Shown one piece after another: positions 1 through 5,497 of a stretch of DNA of 6,904 nt (position 1 is the stretch's first letter; each line of letters opens with the position of its first letter). Below the pieces are notes generated by a model. That model worked only from the letters and a program-made list of their open reading frames with translations. It was not told the DNA's origin and did not search any database. The DNA comes from an uncultured Lachnospiraceae bacterium (GTDB lineage Bacteria; Bacillota; Clostridia; Lachnospirales; Lachnospiraceae): positions 1 to 6,904 of the forward strand of contig CALAEX010000026.1 in assembly GCA_937891165.1 (NCBI GenBank). The letters are read 5' to 3'. The translations under genes were made by a program, and so were the position numbers.

Positions 1-15
1 AAAGGCAAAAAAGAA

Positions 16-60
16 GTGACATAGTACCATGTACATACTATGCCACTCCTTTTTTATTTT
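16..60. terminator. Probable bidirectional terminator hairpin
   Basis: Arms at 16-26 and 36-46 form an 11-bp stem around a 9-nt loop. The one imperfect pair (19/43) is A-C in plus-strand RNA but a G-U wobble in minus-strand RNA. The stem is followed by a T-rich run on the plus strand (50-60) and by TTCTTTTTT on the minus strand (15 down to 7). The minus orientation pairs slightly better and lies about 70 nt beyond the stop of the small minus-strand ORF remnant at 118. It could equally end a plus-strand gene left of the window. Confidence 0.7.
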
Positions 61-117
61 GCCTCCAATAATGTGTTAAAAATACAAAGAAGTCCTAAAC
101 CAACATTCTCTATTCTG

Positions 118-253
118 TTAAAACTCTGCAATCATCTTAGCTTCTCCTGAAGTATCTATATTTTCTATCAAATCATAAGTTGCACTATAGTAAAAATTCT
201 TTTCATAATTTTTGTTCCTTTCCTATCATCTGTTTCTTTTTCCTTTCCTTCAT
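118..253 (-). pseudogene. Frameshifted small ORF remnant
   Basis: On the minus strand an ATG at 253, preceded by AAGGAG (265-270, 11-nt spacing), opens a lysine-rich 16-codon frame that hits TGA at 203-205. Next to it, another frame reads 30 codons with normal protein-like composition (NYEKNFYYSATYDLIENID and onward) and stops at TAA 118-120. One extra base in the A5 run at 209-213 would fuse the two into a 45-residue ORF. A candidate promoter upstream and a terminator downstream give it a gene-like outline. I do not recognise the product. It could be a decayed gene end, a frameshifted small gene, a sequencing error in the homopolymer, or chance. Confidence 0.35.
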
Positions 254-336
254 TTTAATAAAAACTCCTTTCTTAACTATTTTGTAGTATCCGCTTTTTA
301 TCTTACTATATCTTTATGAACTGGGAATGAATAAAC

Positions 337-375
337 TGTAAACATTTCAGATGAAATGTAAACAAATTGTAAACA
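337..375. repeat. TGTAAACA direct repeats with embedded inverted repeat
   Basis: The octamer TGTAAACA occurs at 337-344, 357-364 and 368-375, with start-to-start distances of 20 and 11 bp, close to two and one helical turns. An 8-bp inverted repeat, ACATTTCA-GA-TGAAATGT, spans 342-359 and overlaps the first two copies. The cluster sits upstream of the weak promoter candidates on both strands, so it is a plausible regulator-binding site. No regulator can be assigned, and AT-rich chance is possible. Confidence 0.35.
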
Positions 376-426
376 AACCTCTTATTCCTAAACCACAAAA
401 AAACATACAATAGCCTGGAAAATCTC

Positions 427-455
427 TTGTTTTTATTCTAATATTATGATATCCT
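427..455 (+). promoter_or_regulatory. Weak candidate promoter for the nuclease gene
   Basis: TTGTTT (427-432) is followed after 17 nt by TATCCT (450-455), which has a TG one base upstream (447-448, extended -10 style). This would give a 5' leader of roughly 40 nt before the ATG at 503. TATTAT (442-447) and TATGAT (445-450) in the same place are alternative -10 boxes without a good -35. No better promoter is visible for this gene. Confidence 0.3.
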
Positions 456-502
456 AAAAGAAAAAACTACCTTATCTTTAGTTTTTCCACATAGGAGGTC
501 AT

Positions 503-1435
503 ATGGAACAGACTACCAAAGAATTACTACAATGGCATCCTGCCTTCTATGCAGGATTACAAATAGAACTTGCCGAAGAAACAGACAAGCTAATCTTTGA
601 GAATGAACATACACTAAGCAATAAACCTATGTTAATTGATGTACTAATTATTAAAAAAAATTCAGAAGAACCCATTCACAAAAACATTGGTAGAATTTTT
701 AAAAAGCACAATATTATTGAATATAAAAGCCCTACAGATTATTTAAGCATTGATGACTTTTATAAAGTCTATGGCTATACTTGCTTTTATAAATCGGATT
801 CCCAAAAAGTTAATGATATCCTTATAGAAGATGTAACTATCACATTTGCTAGTCACAAGTATCCTAGAGATATGATAAAACACTTAAAAGAAGTTCGTGG
901 TTATACCATCGAATATAAAGAACCTGGTATTTATTATATTTTAGGAGATATTGTTCCCATTCAATTATTAGTTACTTCTAAACTCTCAAAAGAACAAAAT
1001 CTTTGGCTGAATAGTTTAACCAATACGCTCAGAGATAAAGAACAACTAACAGCCATTATTACCGACTATCAAAAACACAAAGATAATGATTTATATGATG
1101 CCGTTTTAAATCTCATTATCCAAGCAAATCAAAAAAATTTTAAGGAGGTAAAGAGTATGTGTGAAGCATTAGAAAATTTAATGAAAGATATCATTAAAGA
1201 AAAAGAACAAACAGCAGAACAACGTGGCATACAATTAGGTGAACAACGTGGCATACAACTAGGTGAACAGCGTGGCATACAACTGGGCGAACAACAAGGC
1301 AAACAACAACAACTCCTACAACAAATACAGAAAAAAATAAATAAATTAAAAACAATTGAACAAATTGCGGAGGAATTAGAAGAAACGGTAGAAACTATCT
1401 CTCCTCTTTATTATCAATTAAAAGCAAACCGTTAA
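503..1435 (+). CDS. Rpn-family PD-(D/E)XK nuclease-like protein
   Basis: Predicted DNA nuclease-type protein of 310 residues. The N-terminal half carries a recognisable PD-(D/E)XK core: the segment KPMLIDVLIIKK supplies Asp46, and IIEYKSP supplies the ExK pair Glu73 and Lys75. Conserved-looking YLSIDDFYKVYGY follows. This matches the Rpn / PDDEXK transposase-related group common in Clostridia, which is often misnamed 3-isopropylmalate dehydrogenase in databases. In E. coli, Rpn proteins are DNA endonucleases linked to recombination and phage defence. Residues 236-270 are a Gln/Gly-rich tail with three copies of EQRGIQLG. Residues 279-310 form a short helical end (TIEQIAEELEETVETI). The start is supported by AGGAGGT at 493-499, only 4 nt beyond GGAGG from the ATG. 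A second, stronger internal start lies at codon 219. The gene stands alone, followed by a terminator. Family assignment is good; the cellular role is inferred. Confidence 0.82.
   Translation: MEQTTKELLQWHPAFYAGLQIELAEETDKLIFENEHTLSNKPMLIDVLIIKKNSEEPIHKNIGRIFKKHNIIEYKSPTDYLSIDDFYKVYGYTCFYKSDSQKVNDILIEDVTITFASHKYPRDMIKHLKEVRGYTIEYKEPGIYYILGDIVPIQLLVTSKLSKEQNLWLNSLTNTLRDKEQLTAIITDYQKHKDNDLYDAVLNLIIQANQKNFKEVKSMCEALENLMKDIIKEKEQTAEQRGIQLGEQRGIQLGEQRGIQLGEQQGKQQQLLQQIQKKINKLKTIEQIAEELEETVETISPLYYQLKANR
1141..1149 (+). promoter_or_regulatory. Perfect internal Shine-Dalgarno sequence
   Basis: TAAGGAGGT inside the nuclease gene is a full nine-base complement of the usual bacterial 16S rRNA 3' end. 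It lies 8 nt (from GGAGG) before an in-frame ATG at 1157. It is longer and better spaced than the site serving the gene's own start at 503. It is built from codons AAG GAG GTA; GAG is otherwise rare here (3 of 31 Glu codons by my count), which hints that the motif is selected. Confidence 0.7.
1157..1435 (+). CDS. Predicted intragenic C-terminal small protein (RpnS-like)
   Basis: This in-frame internal ORF of 92 residues begins MCEALENLM and shares its stop with the full-length nuclease. It lacks the catalytic core. It contains the N-terminal helix (MCEALENLMKDIIKEKEQ), the three EQRGIQLG repeats and the C-terminal helical segment. Its start has a perfect Shine-Dalgarno sequence at ideal spacing (1141-1149). 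In E. coli, small RpnS proteins made from internal starts in rpn genes have been reported to bind and inhibit the full-length toxic nuclease. By analogy this would be an antitoxin co-encoded in the same frame. Translation from this start is a prediction; the motif could also be a coincidence of the Lys-Glu-Val codons. Confidence 0.6.
   Translation: MCEALENLMKDIIKEKEQTAEQRGIQLGEQRGIQLGEQRGIQLGEQQGKQQQLLQQIQKKINKLKTIEQIAEELEETVETISPLYYQLKANR
1217..1288 (+). repeat. 24-bp in-frame tandem repeat, three copies
   Basis: Copies at 1217-1240, 1241-1264 and 1265-1288 each encode EQRGIQLG and differ only at silent positions, where adjacent copies show two or three base changes. A degenerate fourth unit (EQQGKQQQ) follows at 1289-1312. 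Because the unit is a multiple of three, copy-number changes by slippage would lengthen or shorten both the nuclease tail and the predicted internal small protein without breaking either frame. Confidence 0.9.
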
Positions 1436-1453
1436 CTTTTTTTCAACATAAAA

Positions 1454-1487
1454 GGGACTGTAATAAAACAGTCCCCCTTTCTTTTTA
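1454..1487. terminator. Terminator between convergent genes
   Basis: GGGACTG (1454-1460) pairs with CAGTCCC (1469-1475) around an 8-nt loop. A T-rich run (CCTTTCTTTTTATT) follows on the plus strand, and on the minus strand the flank reads CTTTTATG. It lies between the nuclease stop (1435, plus) and the lipoprotein stop (1485, minus) and probably serves both, better on the plus strand. The T-tract runs into the last lipoprotein codons. Confidence 0.75.
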
Positions 1488-3488
1488 TTCTCCTAGATAA
1501 ATTTCTCGTTTTCGTTCTATTTCTTCTACCATTTCTTCTAACGTGATTTCTCCGTCTAAGTAATCCCAAAACTGATTCCAGTAAATATCTGCATTCATCA
1601 TAAAGGAAACTTCTCCGTTAGCATATACTTGATAACACTCTTTGATAAATGGAGTATCCGTATAAGTAGACTCGTCTTGTAATAAGAAGGAATTTTGTTT
1701 TGTCATCATATAACGGCAAAAAATAGAAATATACTCCAAGGTGGTTTCTAAATTTTTAGAATTTGGATTAACCGCAAGAAATGTCACTGTTCCCATATTT
1801 CCCATTTCTTCAGATATACTTGGTACTCCTACTACACCAATCTCATCTAAATTACCAATCAGCTCTGCATACTCCAATAAGGAACTCAAATAGTACTCAT
1901 AAGCATAAAAGACTTCTATTACTTCACCTTTTCTTAAACCAGAAGTAAAATCAAAATCAAACAGTAACATTCCTGTTTTGTTATACATATCCTTTAGTTG
2001 CTTCATATAAGTTCGGAATACTTCCGTATCAAACGTATCATATTTTGTTAAATATTGTTGAAATAGTTCCTCTGCAAGTACCAAAGTGGAAACACTTCCT
2101 TTTTCTGGTGTTGTTGTTTCTACTTGTTCTACAAAATTTAACCATTCGCCAAAATTCATAGAAGAAAACTCTACTTGTTGTGTTGCACAGTATTCCTTTG
2201 GATATACTACGACAGGAATTGCAAGTTCCACAGGTATCATCCAAATATCTCCTTCTTCATTCGTAGCTAACTCTTTCATATAAGGAAAACAAGCATCCAA
2301 ATACTCTTGTACTCCTTGTACTTCATTTAACGCATAAAATGCCCCATTTTGTTTAATATTATAAGAAATATCATCTCTGCTACTCAATACAAACATATCA
2401 AAATCCGAATCTCCAGCTAATACTTTTAAGGCATAGACTTCTGCATTTAAAAAGTTATGTTTCATACGATATCCACAACCATTTGGCAAAATAGATTGCT
2501 CTTGTAGCATTAAAAAACGAATTTCTTTATTCTCTTTTAAGGTATCCGTAATATGAACTCGTTCTACTAGCATTTCTTCATAATCATAATAAAAAGCAAA
2601 ACCTTTTACATAAGCAATCGAATTCCAAAGTGTTGAGGTATCTGTTGTAATCTGTGCTTTCATGCCATCTATCGTTCCATAATGCAATATAGAACTGTCT
2701 AGAAAAAGAAAGCCATCTTCACAAGAATGCAAATTACTCATTTGTCCCGAATTACGTTGCCATTCCCCTATTTCTTCTAATGTTTCTTTGGTTGGAGAAA
2801 ACTCTAAAAATCCAAATCCTTTTTCTTCATTGTAATGATAAATCATTAACGTATCATTTTTTGTAGGAAATATATTTAATGGAACATCAATCGCAAAAAA
2901 TTCAATTTGTGGATGTTCTTCCACTCTAGAAATTCGTCCAATCGCCTCCGAATCATAGTTCACATGTCTTATCTCTGGAAGTAATGTGTAACTTTGACCT
3001 TCCGCAATAGGAGACTTTCCAAACAAATAAAAATAATCCCCAAGAACAACCAATTGATGAATCGCAGTAAAATCCTCTTTTTCTATTTCTGCAATTTTCT
3101 TTACTTCCCAAGTAGTAAGGTCAATCGAAGCTAATATGCCTCCTTGTCCTCGTTTAGGTGCAACACAATATAAGACTCCATCTTCTATGACCATGGCTTG
3201 TATATTTCCATTTCCTAACACAACCTCTGTTTGTTTCAAACAAGTGCCATCTAAGTCATATATACAAAACTGCTGTAATTCCTCTTTAGAATCACTTGGA
3301 ATAAAATTTGAAGTATAAAGTAAACCAGTTTCATCTACAGCAAGATTATCTGCTTGTTCTGTTTCTATGTATTGAAATATCTCTGGCTCAATTGGTAACA
3401 CTTCTACTTCTTTTACCGTTTCCTTTTGGCAACCAACCAATAAGACAATCAAGGCAAACATTTGCATTACCATAAAAAATTTTTTCAT
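1485..3488 (-). CDS. Lipoprotein with propeller-like and solute-binding-like regions
   Basis: Predicted surface lipoprotein of 667 residues. The signal peptide has a lipobox ending LLVGC, with lipidated Cys20, so it should be anchored outside the cytoplasmic membrane. Residues about 45-315 carry repeated short strand motifs (NLAVDETGLLYTSNF, FCIYDLDGTCL, AMVIEDGVLYCVA, VVLGDYFYLFG) that look like beta-propeller blades. Residues about 320-650 resemble a type 1 extracellular solute-binding protein: VLAGDSDFDMFVL matches the early AGxxxDv strand, and IWMIPVELAIPVVVYPKEY matches the usual P-x-YN-type region. No permease or ATPase gene is present, so sensing or scaffolding is as likely as transport. 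An A-rich GGA-containing site (around 3498-3503) precedes the ATG. It is the second gene of a pair, 36 nt after the other lipoprotein. Lipoprotein status is firm; ligand and role are unknown. Confidence 0.75.
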   Translation of the reverse strand: MKKFFMVMQMFALIVLLVGCQKETVKEVEVLPIEPEIFQYIETEQADNLAVDETGLLYTSNFIPSDSKEELQQFCIYDLDGTCLKQTEVVLGNGNIQAMVIEDGVLYCVAPKRGQGGILASIDLTTWEVKKIAEIEKEDFTAIHQLVVLGDYFYLFGKSPIAEGQSYTLLPEIRHVNYDSEAIGRISRVEEHPQIEFFAIDVPLNIFPTKNDTLMIYHYNEEKGFGFLEFSPTKETLEEIGEWQRNSGQMSNLHSCEDGFLFLDSSILHYGTIDGMKAQITTDTSTLWNSIAYVKGFAFYYDYEEMLVERVHITDTLKENKEIRFLMLQEQSILPNGCGYRMKHNFLNAEVYALKVLAGDSDFDMFVLSSRDDISYNIKQNGAFYALNEVQGVQEYLDACFPYMKELATNEEGDIWMIPVELAIPVVVYPKEYCATQQVEFSSMNFGEWLNFVEQVETTTPEKGSVSTLVLAEELFQQYLTKYDTFDTEVFRTYMKQLKDMYNKTGMLLFDFDFTSGLRKGEVIEVFYAYEYYLSSLLEYAELIGNLDEIGVVGVPSISEEMGNMGTVTFLAVNPNSKNLETTLEYISIFCRYMMTKQNSFLLQDESTYTDTPFIKECYQVYANGEVSFMMNADIYWNQFWDYLDGEITLEEMVEEIERKREIYLGE

Positions 3489-3524
3489 ATCGTTTTTCCT
3501 TTTTTACTATTTCTTTCTTTTTAT

Positions 3525-4862
3525 TTATTCTATCAAAATCTCTATTCCTATTTTGCAATCTGCAGAATTATCCATATCTTCTGTTAAAATACGAACGAAA
3601 TTTTTCTCAGAAGTAGGGTCAAATTTTCTTGCTGTATTCACTCCATACACTTGTTTTCTATCGGTATATAAAATAGGTACGGAATAAGAATTATTATCAT
3701 GCCAAATCGTAGCACAAGTTACTTTTCCGCTTTCTAAATCCATACGATACAACCTTGCACCTGTTGTTATCCAAACCGCATCCTCGGTCATAGTAAACCA
3801 CTCTATAAATCGAAGTTCTTGTTCTACCAGTTCCTTTGGTTCATTTTTTTCGATTGCTTCTGAAAAGTCATAGATGGTTGTTTCTTGTGTTTCTAAATTT
3901 GTACAAGAAATATGATTTTTTTCCGCAGAATATAACATATCTCCTATCACACAAAAATAATTCGGAGACACAGATAATACTATCTGTTCGCTTGTTCCAT
4001 CTTCATTTACTGTTCTACTACTTAATACTAATTTTAACTCTGGTGTATATAAAAAGCTATAATCTTTCCATCCATTTTTAGCTCCTCGTGTCATATCTTG
4101 CATATGCTCTGTTGCCCCAAAAGGTAAATACGCATAAGAAGTTCTTATACTGTTTACTCCTGTTTTTACACTATAAGAAAAATAAATTCCTCTTTCATCC
4201 ACTAACATTTCGTGTCCTTGAGAGTTCTCAATCGCACCCGCACCATACACAAATTCTACTGCACCACTTGCTGGAGTATAACAATAAATATCTCCACTCT
4301 TTATATCTTGTAACTCATACTTTCCATAACAATCATCTACCATAAAATAAATAGAACCATCATAAGGATATAGTTCTTTCACTGGCATAGCAACAGCTAA
4401 GGCTACTTCTCTTTCTTTGATGCGATATAAAAATCCATCGTTCCCTTCATTCACAAAATATACCACTCCTGTTGTTTCATCGATACAAAAAGAAGACTTT
4501 CCTCCTAATCCTATAGAAGTGGCTACACTTAACATTTGATTTAATGAATTATAGGCTTCTACAGAAATTTCGACTCGTTCTAGTTGTTCACAAAGACCTT
4601 CCGTTTTTGTAATTACAGTTTTAGAAGGAGTAGGGGTAGGCTTTTTCGATGGTTCTTCTTTCTCTTGAAAGACTTTTATCGTTGGTTTTGGTGTTACTGT
4701 ACTATTGGTAGTTTCTATTAGAATAGTTGGTGTTATGTCTTTCTGACTCGATTCTATTGCAGTAGTTGGTGTTATCTTATCCTGATTTGATGTAGTGGTA
4801 CAACCTGTCAGAGTTAATATTATCACACCCAAAGATATCCAAAAGTGCTTTTTCTTTTTCAT
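3525..4862 (-). CDS. Stalked lipoprotein with propeller-like domain
   Basis: Predicted surface lipoprotein of 445 residues. A lysine-rich start and hydrophobic helix end in LTLTGC, giving lipidated Cys21. Residues 22-88 are a Thr/Pro/Ser/Lys-rich stalk including a 13-residue repeat. The rest (about 90-445) has regularly spaced strand motifs such as GVVYFVNEGNDGFLYRI, GSIYFMVDD, GDIYCYTP, GIYFSY, AVWITTGARLYRM and KQVYGVNT, typical of beta-propeller repeats. No catalytic motif is visible. AAGGAG at 4870-4875 with 7-nt spacing fixes the start. It is followed after 36 nt by the second lipoprotein gene in the same direction, so the two are probably cotranscribed and act together at the cell surface. 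Exact family not recognised. Confidence 0.75.
   Translation of the reverse strand: MKKKKHFWISLGVIILTLTGCTTTSNQDKITPTTAIESSQKDITPTILIETTNSTVTPKPTIKVFQEKEEPSKKPTPTPSKTVITKTEGLCEQLERVEISVEAYNSLNQMLSVATSIGLGGKSSFCIDETTGVVYFVNEGNDGFLYRIKEREVALAVAMPVKELYPYDGSIYFMVDDCYGKYELQDIKSGDIYCYTPASGAVEFVYGAGAIENSQGHEMLVDERGIYFSYSVKTGVNSIRTSYAYLPFGATEHMQDMTRGAKNGWKDYSFLYTPELKLVLSSRTVNEDGTSEQIVLSVSPNYFCVIGDMLYSAEKNHISCTNLETQETTIYDFSEAIEKNEPKELVEQELRFIEWFTMTEDAVWITTGARLYRMDLESGKVTCATIWHDNNSYSVPILYTDRKQVYGVNTARKFDPTSEKNFVRILTEDMDNSADCKIGIEILIE
4687..4775 (-). repeat. 39-bp tandem repeat in lipoprotein stalk
   Basis: TTCTATT and GTTGGTGTTA elements recur at a 39-bp period (4713 and 4752; 4687-4696, 4726-4735 and 4765-4774). 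The period encodes 13-residue units starting ITPTTAIES, ITPTILIET and VTPKPTIKV at residues 30, 43 and 56. The copies are diverged. This looks like an old expansion of a flexible wall-spanning stalk. Confidence 0.7.
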
Positions 4863-4880
4863 AAAAGTTCTCCTTTATTT

Positions 4881-4886
4881 TTTATA
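4881..4886 (-). promoter_or_regulatory. Possible -10 box for the lipoprotein pair
   Basis: TATAAA on the minus strand lies in the 34-nt gap between the terminator stem and the first lipoprotein ATG. The matching -35 position (4904-4909, CTTTCA) would be inside the terminator hairpin and is a poor match. The lipoproteins may depend on this overlapping promoter, on read-through from the secreted-protein gene, or on both. Confidence 0.25.
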
Positions 4887-4930
4887 AGAAAAACACAGAT
4901 TAATGAAAGAATTTCTTCTTTCACTAATCT
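4887..4930 (-). terminator. Intrinsic terminator after the small secreted protein
   Basis: Arms at 4897-4911 and 4916-4930 form a 15-bp stem with a 4-nt loop. The one imperfect pair (4903/4924) is an A-C mismatch on the plus strand but a G-U wobble in minus-strand RNA. Reading on the minus strand, the stem is followed by GTGTTTTTCTT. It begins only 14 nt past the stop of the small secreted protein and probably ends or attenuates that transcript. Confidence 0.75.
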
Positions 4931-4944
4931 ATGTCTATACTAAC

Positions 4945-5286
4945 TTAATGTCTAACTGGACAATCTGGATTCATATGTACTTCTCTATCTCTGCTGTCTT
5001 CATTGCCTGTTTCATGTCCACACAACATGCATTCTTCAATATAATGGTCTCTTGCAAGTCGCACTCTACAAGTACCTGTATATGAATCTTCTCCTCCATT
5101 TGGTAATTCAGTACTAACTGTATAATCATGCACATAATACTCTGCGGAAATAATATTTGTTCCAACATATGTGTATGTATAGACATGTTGTATACAAGGT
5201 TGAGCATTTGCTATTGTTGGCACAATCATCGCACAACATATTGCTGCCATAGATACCGCTGTGGCTAACTTTTTCCATACTTTCAT
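4945..5286 (-). CDS. Small secreted protein with Cys/His cluster
   Basis: A protein of 113 residues with a classical Sec signal peptide: MKVWKK, a hydrophobic stretch to about residue 25, and a likely signal peptidase I site after Ala28 (ANA-QP). The mature 85 residues are not recognised. They contain a Tyr-rich segment (HVYTYTYVGTN) and a C-terminal cluster C86-x2-C89-G-H91, H104 and C109, with further Cys at 31 and 73. This could bind a metal or form disulfides. The start at 5286 is chosen over the in-frame upstream ATG at 5349 because AAGGAGG (5294-5300) lies 7 nt before it and a signal peptide begins exactly there. A promoter lies upstream and a strong terminator follows. Its leader resembles that of the divergent acidic peptide. 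Function unknown. Confidence 0.75.
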   Translation of the reverse strand: MKVWKKLATAVSMAAICCAMIVPTIANAQPCIQHVYTYTYVGTNIISAEYYVHDYTVSTELPNGGEDSYTGTCRVRLARDHYIEECMLCGHETGNEDSRDREVHMNPDCPVRH

Positions 5287-5353
5287 CGTAGTTCCTCCTT
5301 CCTTTTGTATTGATTTGTCTTTCGGATATTGTCTAGTTCCTGTTGACATCTTT

Positions 5354-5382
5354 ACTATAACATACGAAAAGTTCCTTGAAAA
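5354..5382 (-). promoter_or_regulatory. Promoter of the small secreted protein
   Basis: On the minus strand, TTTTCA (5377-5382) is followed after 17 nt by TATAGT (5354-5359), which has an extended -10 TG one base upstream. This gives a leader of roughly 60 nt before the ATG at 5286. The -35 box forms the immediate flank of the 42-bp palindrome. Confidence 0.6.
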
Positions 5383-5424
5383 GGGACAGAGTAGTATAAT
5401 TTTCCAATTATACTATTCTGTCCC
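5383..5424. repeat. 42-bp palindrome between divergent promoters
   Basis: Arms of 19 bp (5383-5401 and 5406-5424) around TTCC. The single imperfect pair (5391/5416) is a G-U wobble in plus-strand RNA and a C-A mismatch in minus-strand RNA. Pairing extends outward through A/T bases to about 27 nt per arm if G-T wobble is allowed. T-rich flanks on both sides make it look like a bidirectional terminator, and it is the first hairpin that minus-strand transcription leaving the regulator gene (5707) would meet. Its edges also coincide with the -35 boxes of two divergent promoters, so an operator role is possible. TATAAT occurs in both arms. Confidence 0.85.
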
Positions 5425-5453
5425 TTTTTCTTTCCCATTTGATATGTTACAAT
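5425..5453 (+). promoter_or_regulatory. Candidate promoter of the acidic peptide gene
   Basis: TACAAT (5448-5453) preceded by TG at 5445-5446 forms an extended -10. The -35 position, 17 nt upstream (5425-5430, TTTTTC), is poor and lies at the edge of the palindrome, which suggests activator dependence. The leader would be roughly 40 nt. TATAAT inside the palindrome at 5395-5400 is an alternative with an equally poor -35. Confidence 0.4.
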
Positions 5454-5497
5454 TATTTCCACAAGAAAAAAACGGAAAAAGAAAGGACTTTATAACT

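Larger units (their letters stand above)
47..502. other. Long intergenic region upstream of the nuclease gene
   Basis: No intact gene is seen on either strand in this AT-rich stretch. It holds the tail of the terminator, a probable frameshifted small minus-strand ORF (118-253) with a ribosome-binding-site-like AAGGAG at 265-270, a weak minus-strand promoter candidate (TATTCA 328-333, 17-nt spacer, TATAGT 305-310), the TGTAAACA repeat cluster (337-375) and a weak plus-strand promoter (427-455). Bases 376-426 hold nothing I can name. Confidence 0.6.

Noticed and set aside
503..1435. 3-isopropylmalate dehydrogenase annotation often attached to this nuclease family
   Set aside because: No dehydrogenase motif is present, whereas the PD-(D/E)XK residues and the tail architecture are clear.
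2038..2283. Small open frames on both strands inside the large lipoprotein gene
   Set aside because: They are shadows of the 667-residue gene, with no ribosome binding site and unnatural composition.
3836..4345. Two plus-strand open frames opposite the stalked lipoprotein
   Set aside because: They are antisense shadows of a well-supported lipoprotein gene, with low-complexity Leu/His/Phe-rich translations.
5287..5349. Upstream in-frame start at 5349 for the small secreted protein
   Set aside because: The 21 extra codons contain the promoter leader and the Shine-Dalgarno site. Starting at 5286 gives a clean signal peptide with an ideal ribosome binding site.
5261..5497. Longer plus-strand frame leading into the acidic peptide
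   Set aside because: It would run through the divergent promoters and the palindrome. The ATG at 5498 has its own ribosome binding site and opens a signal-like leader.
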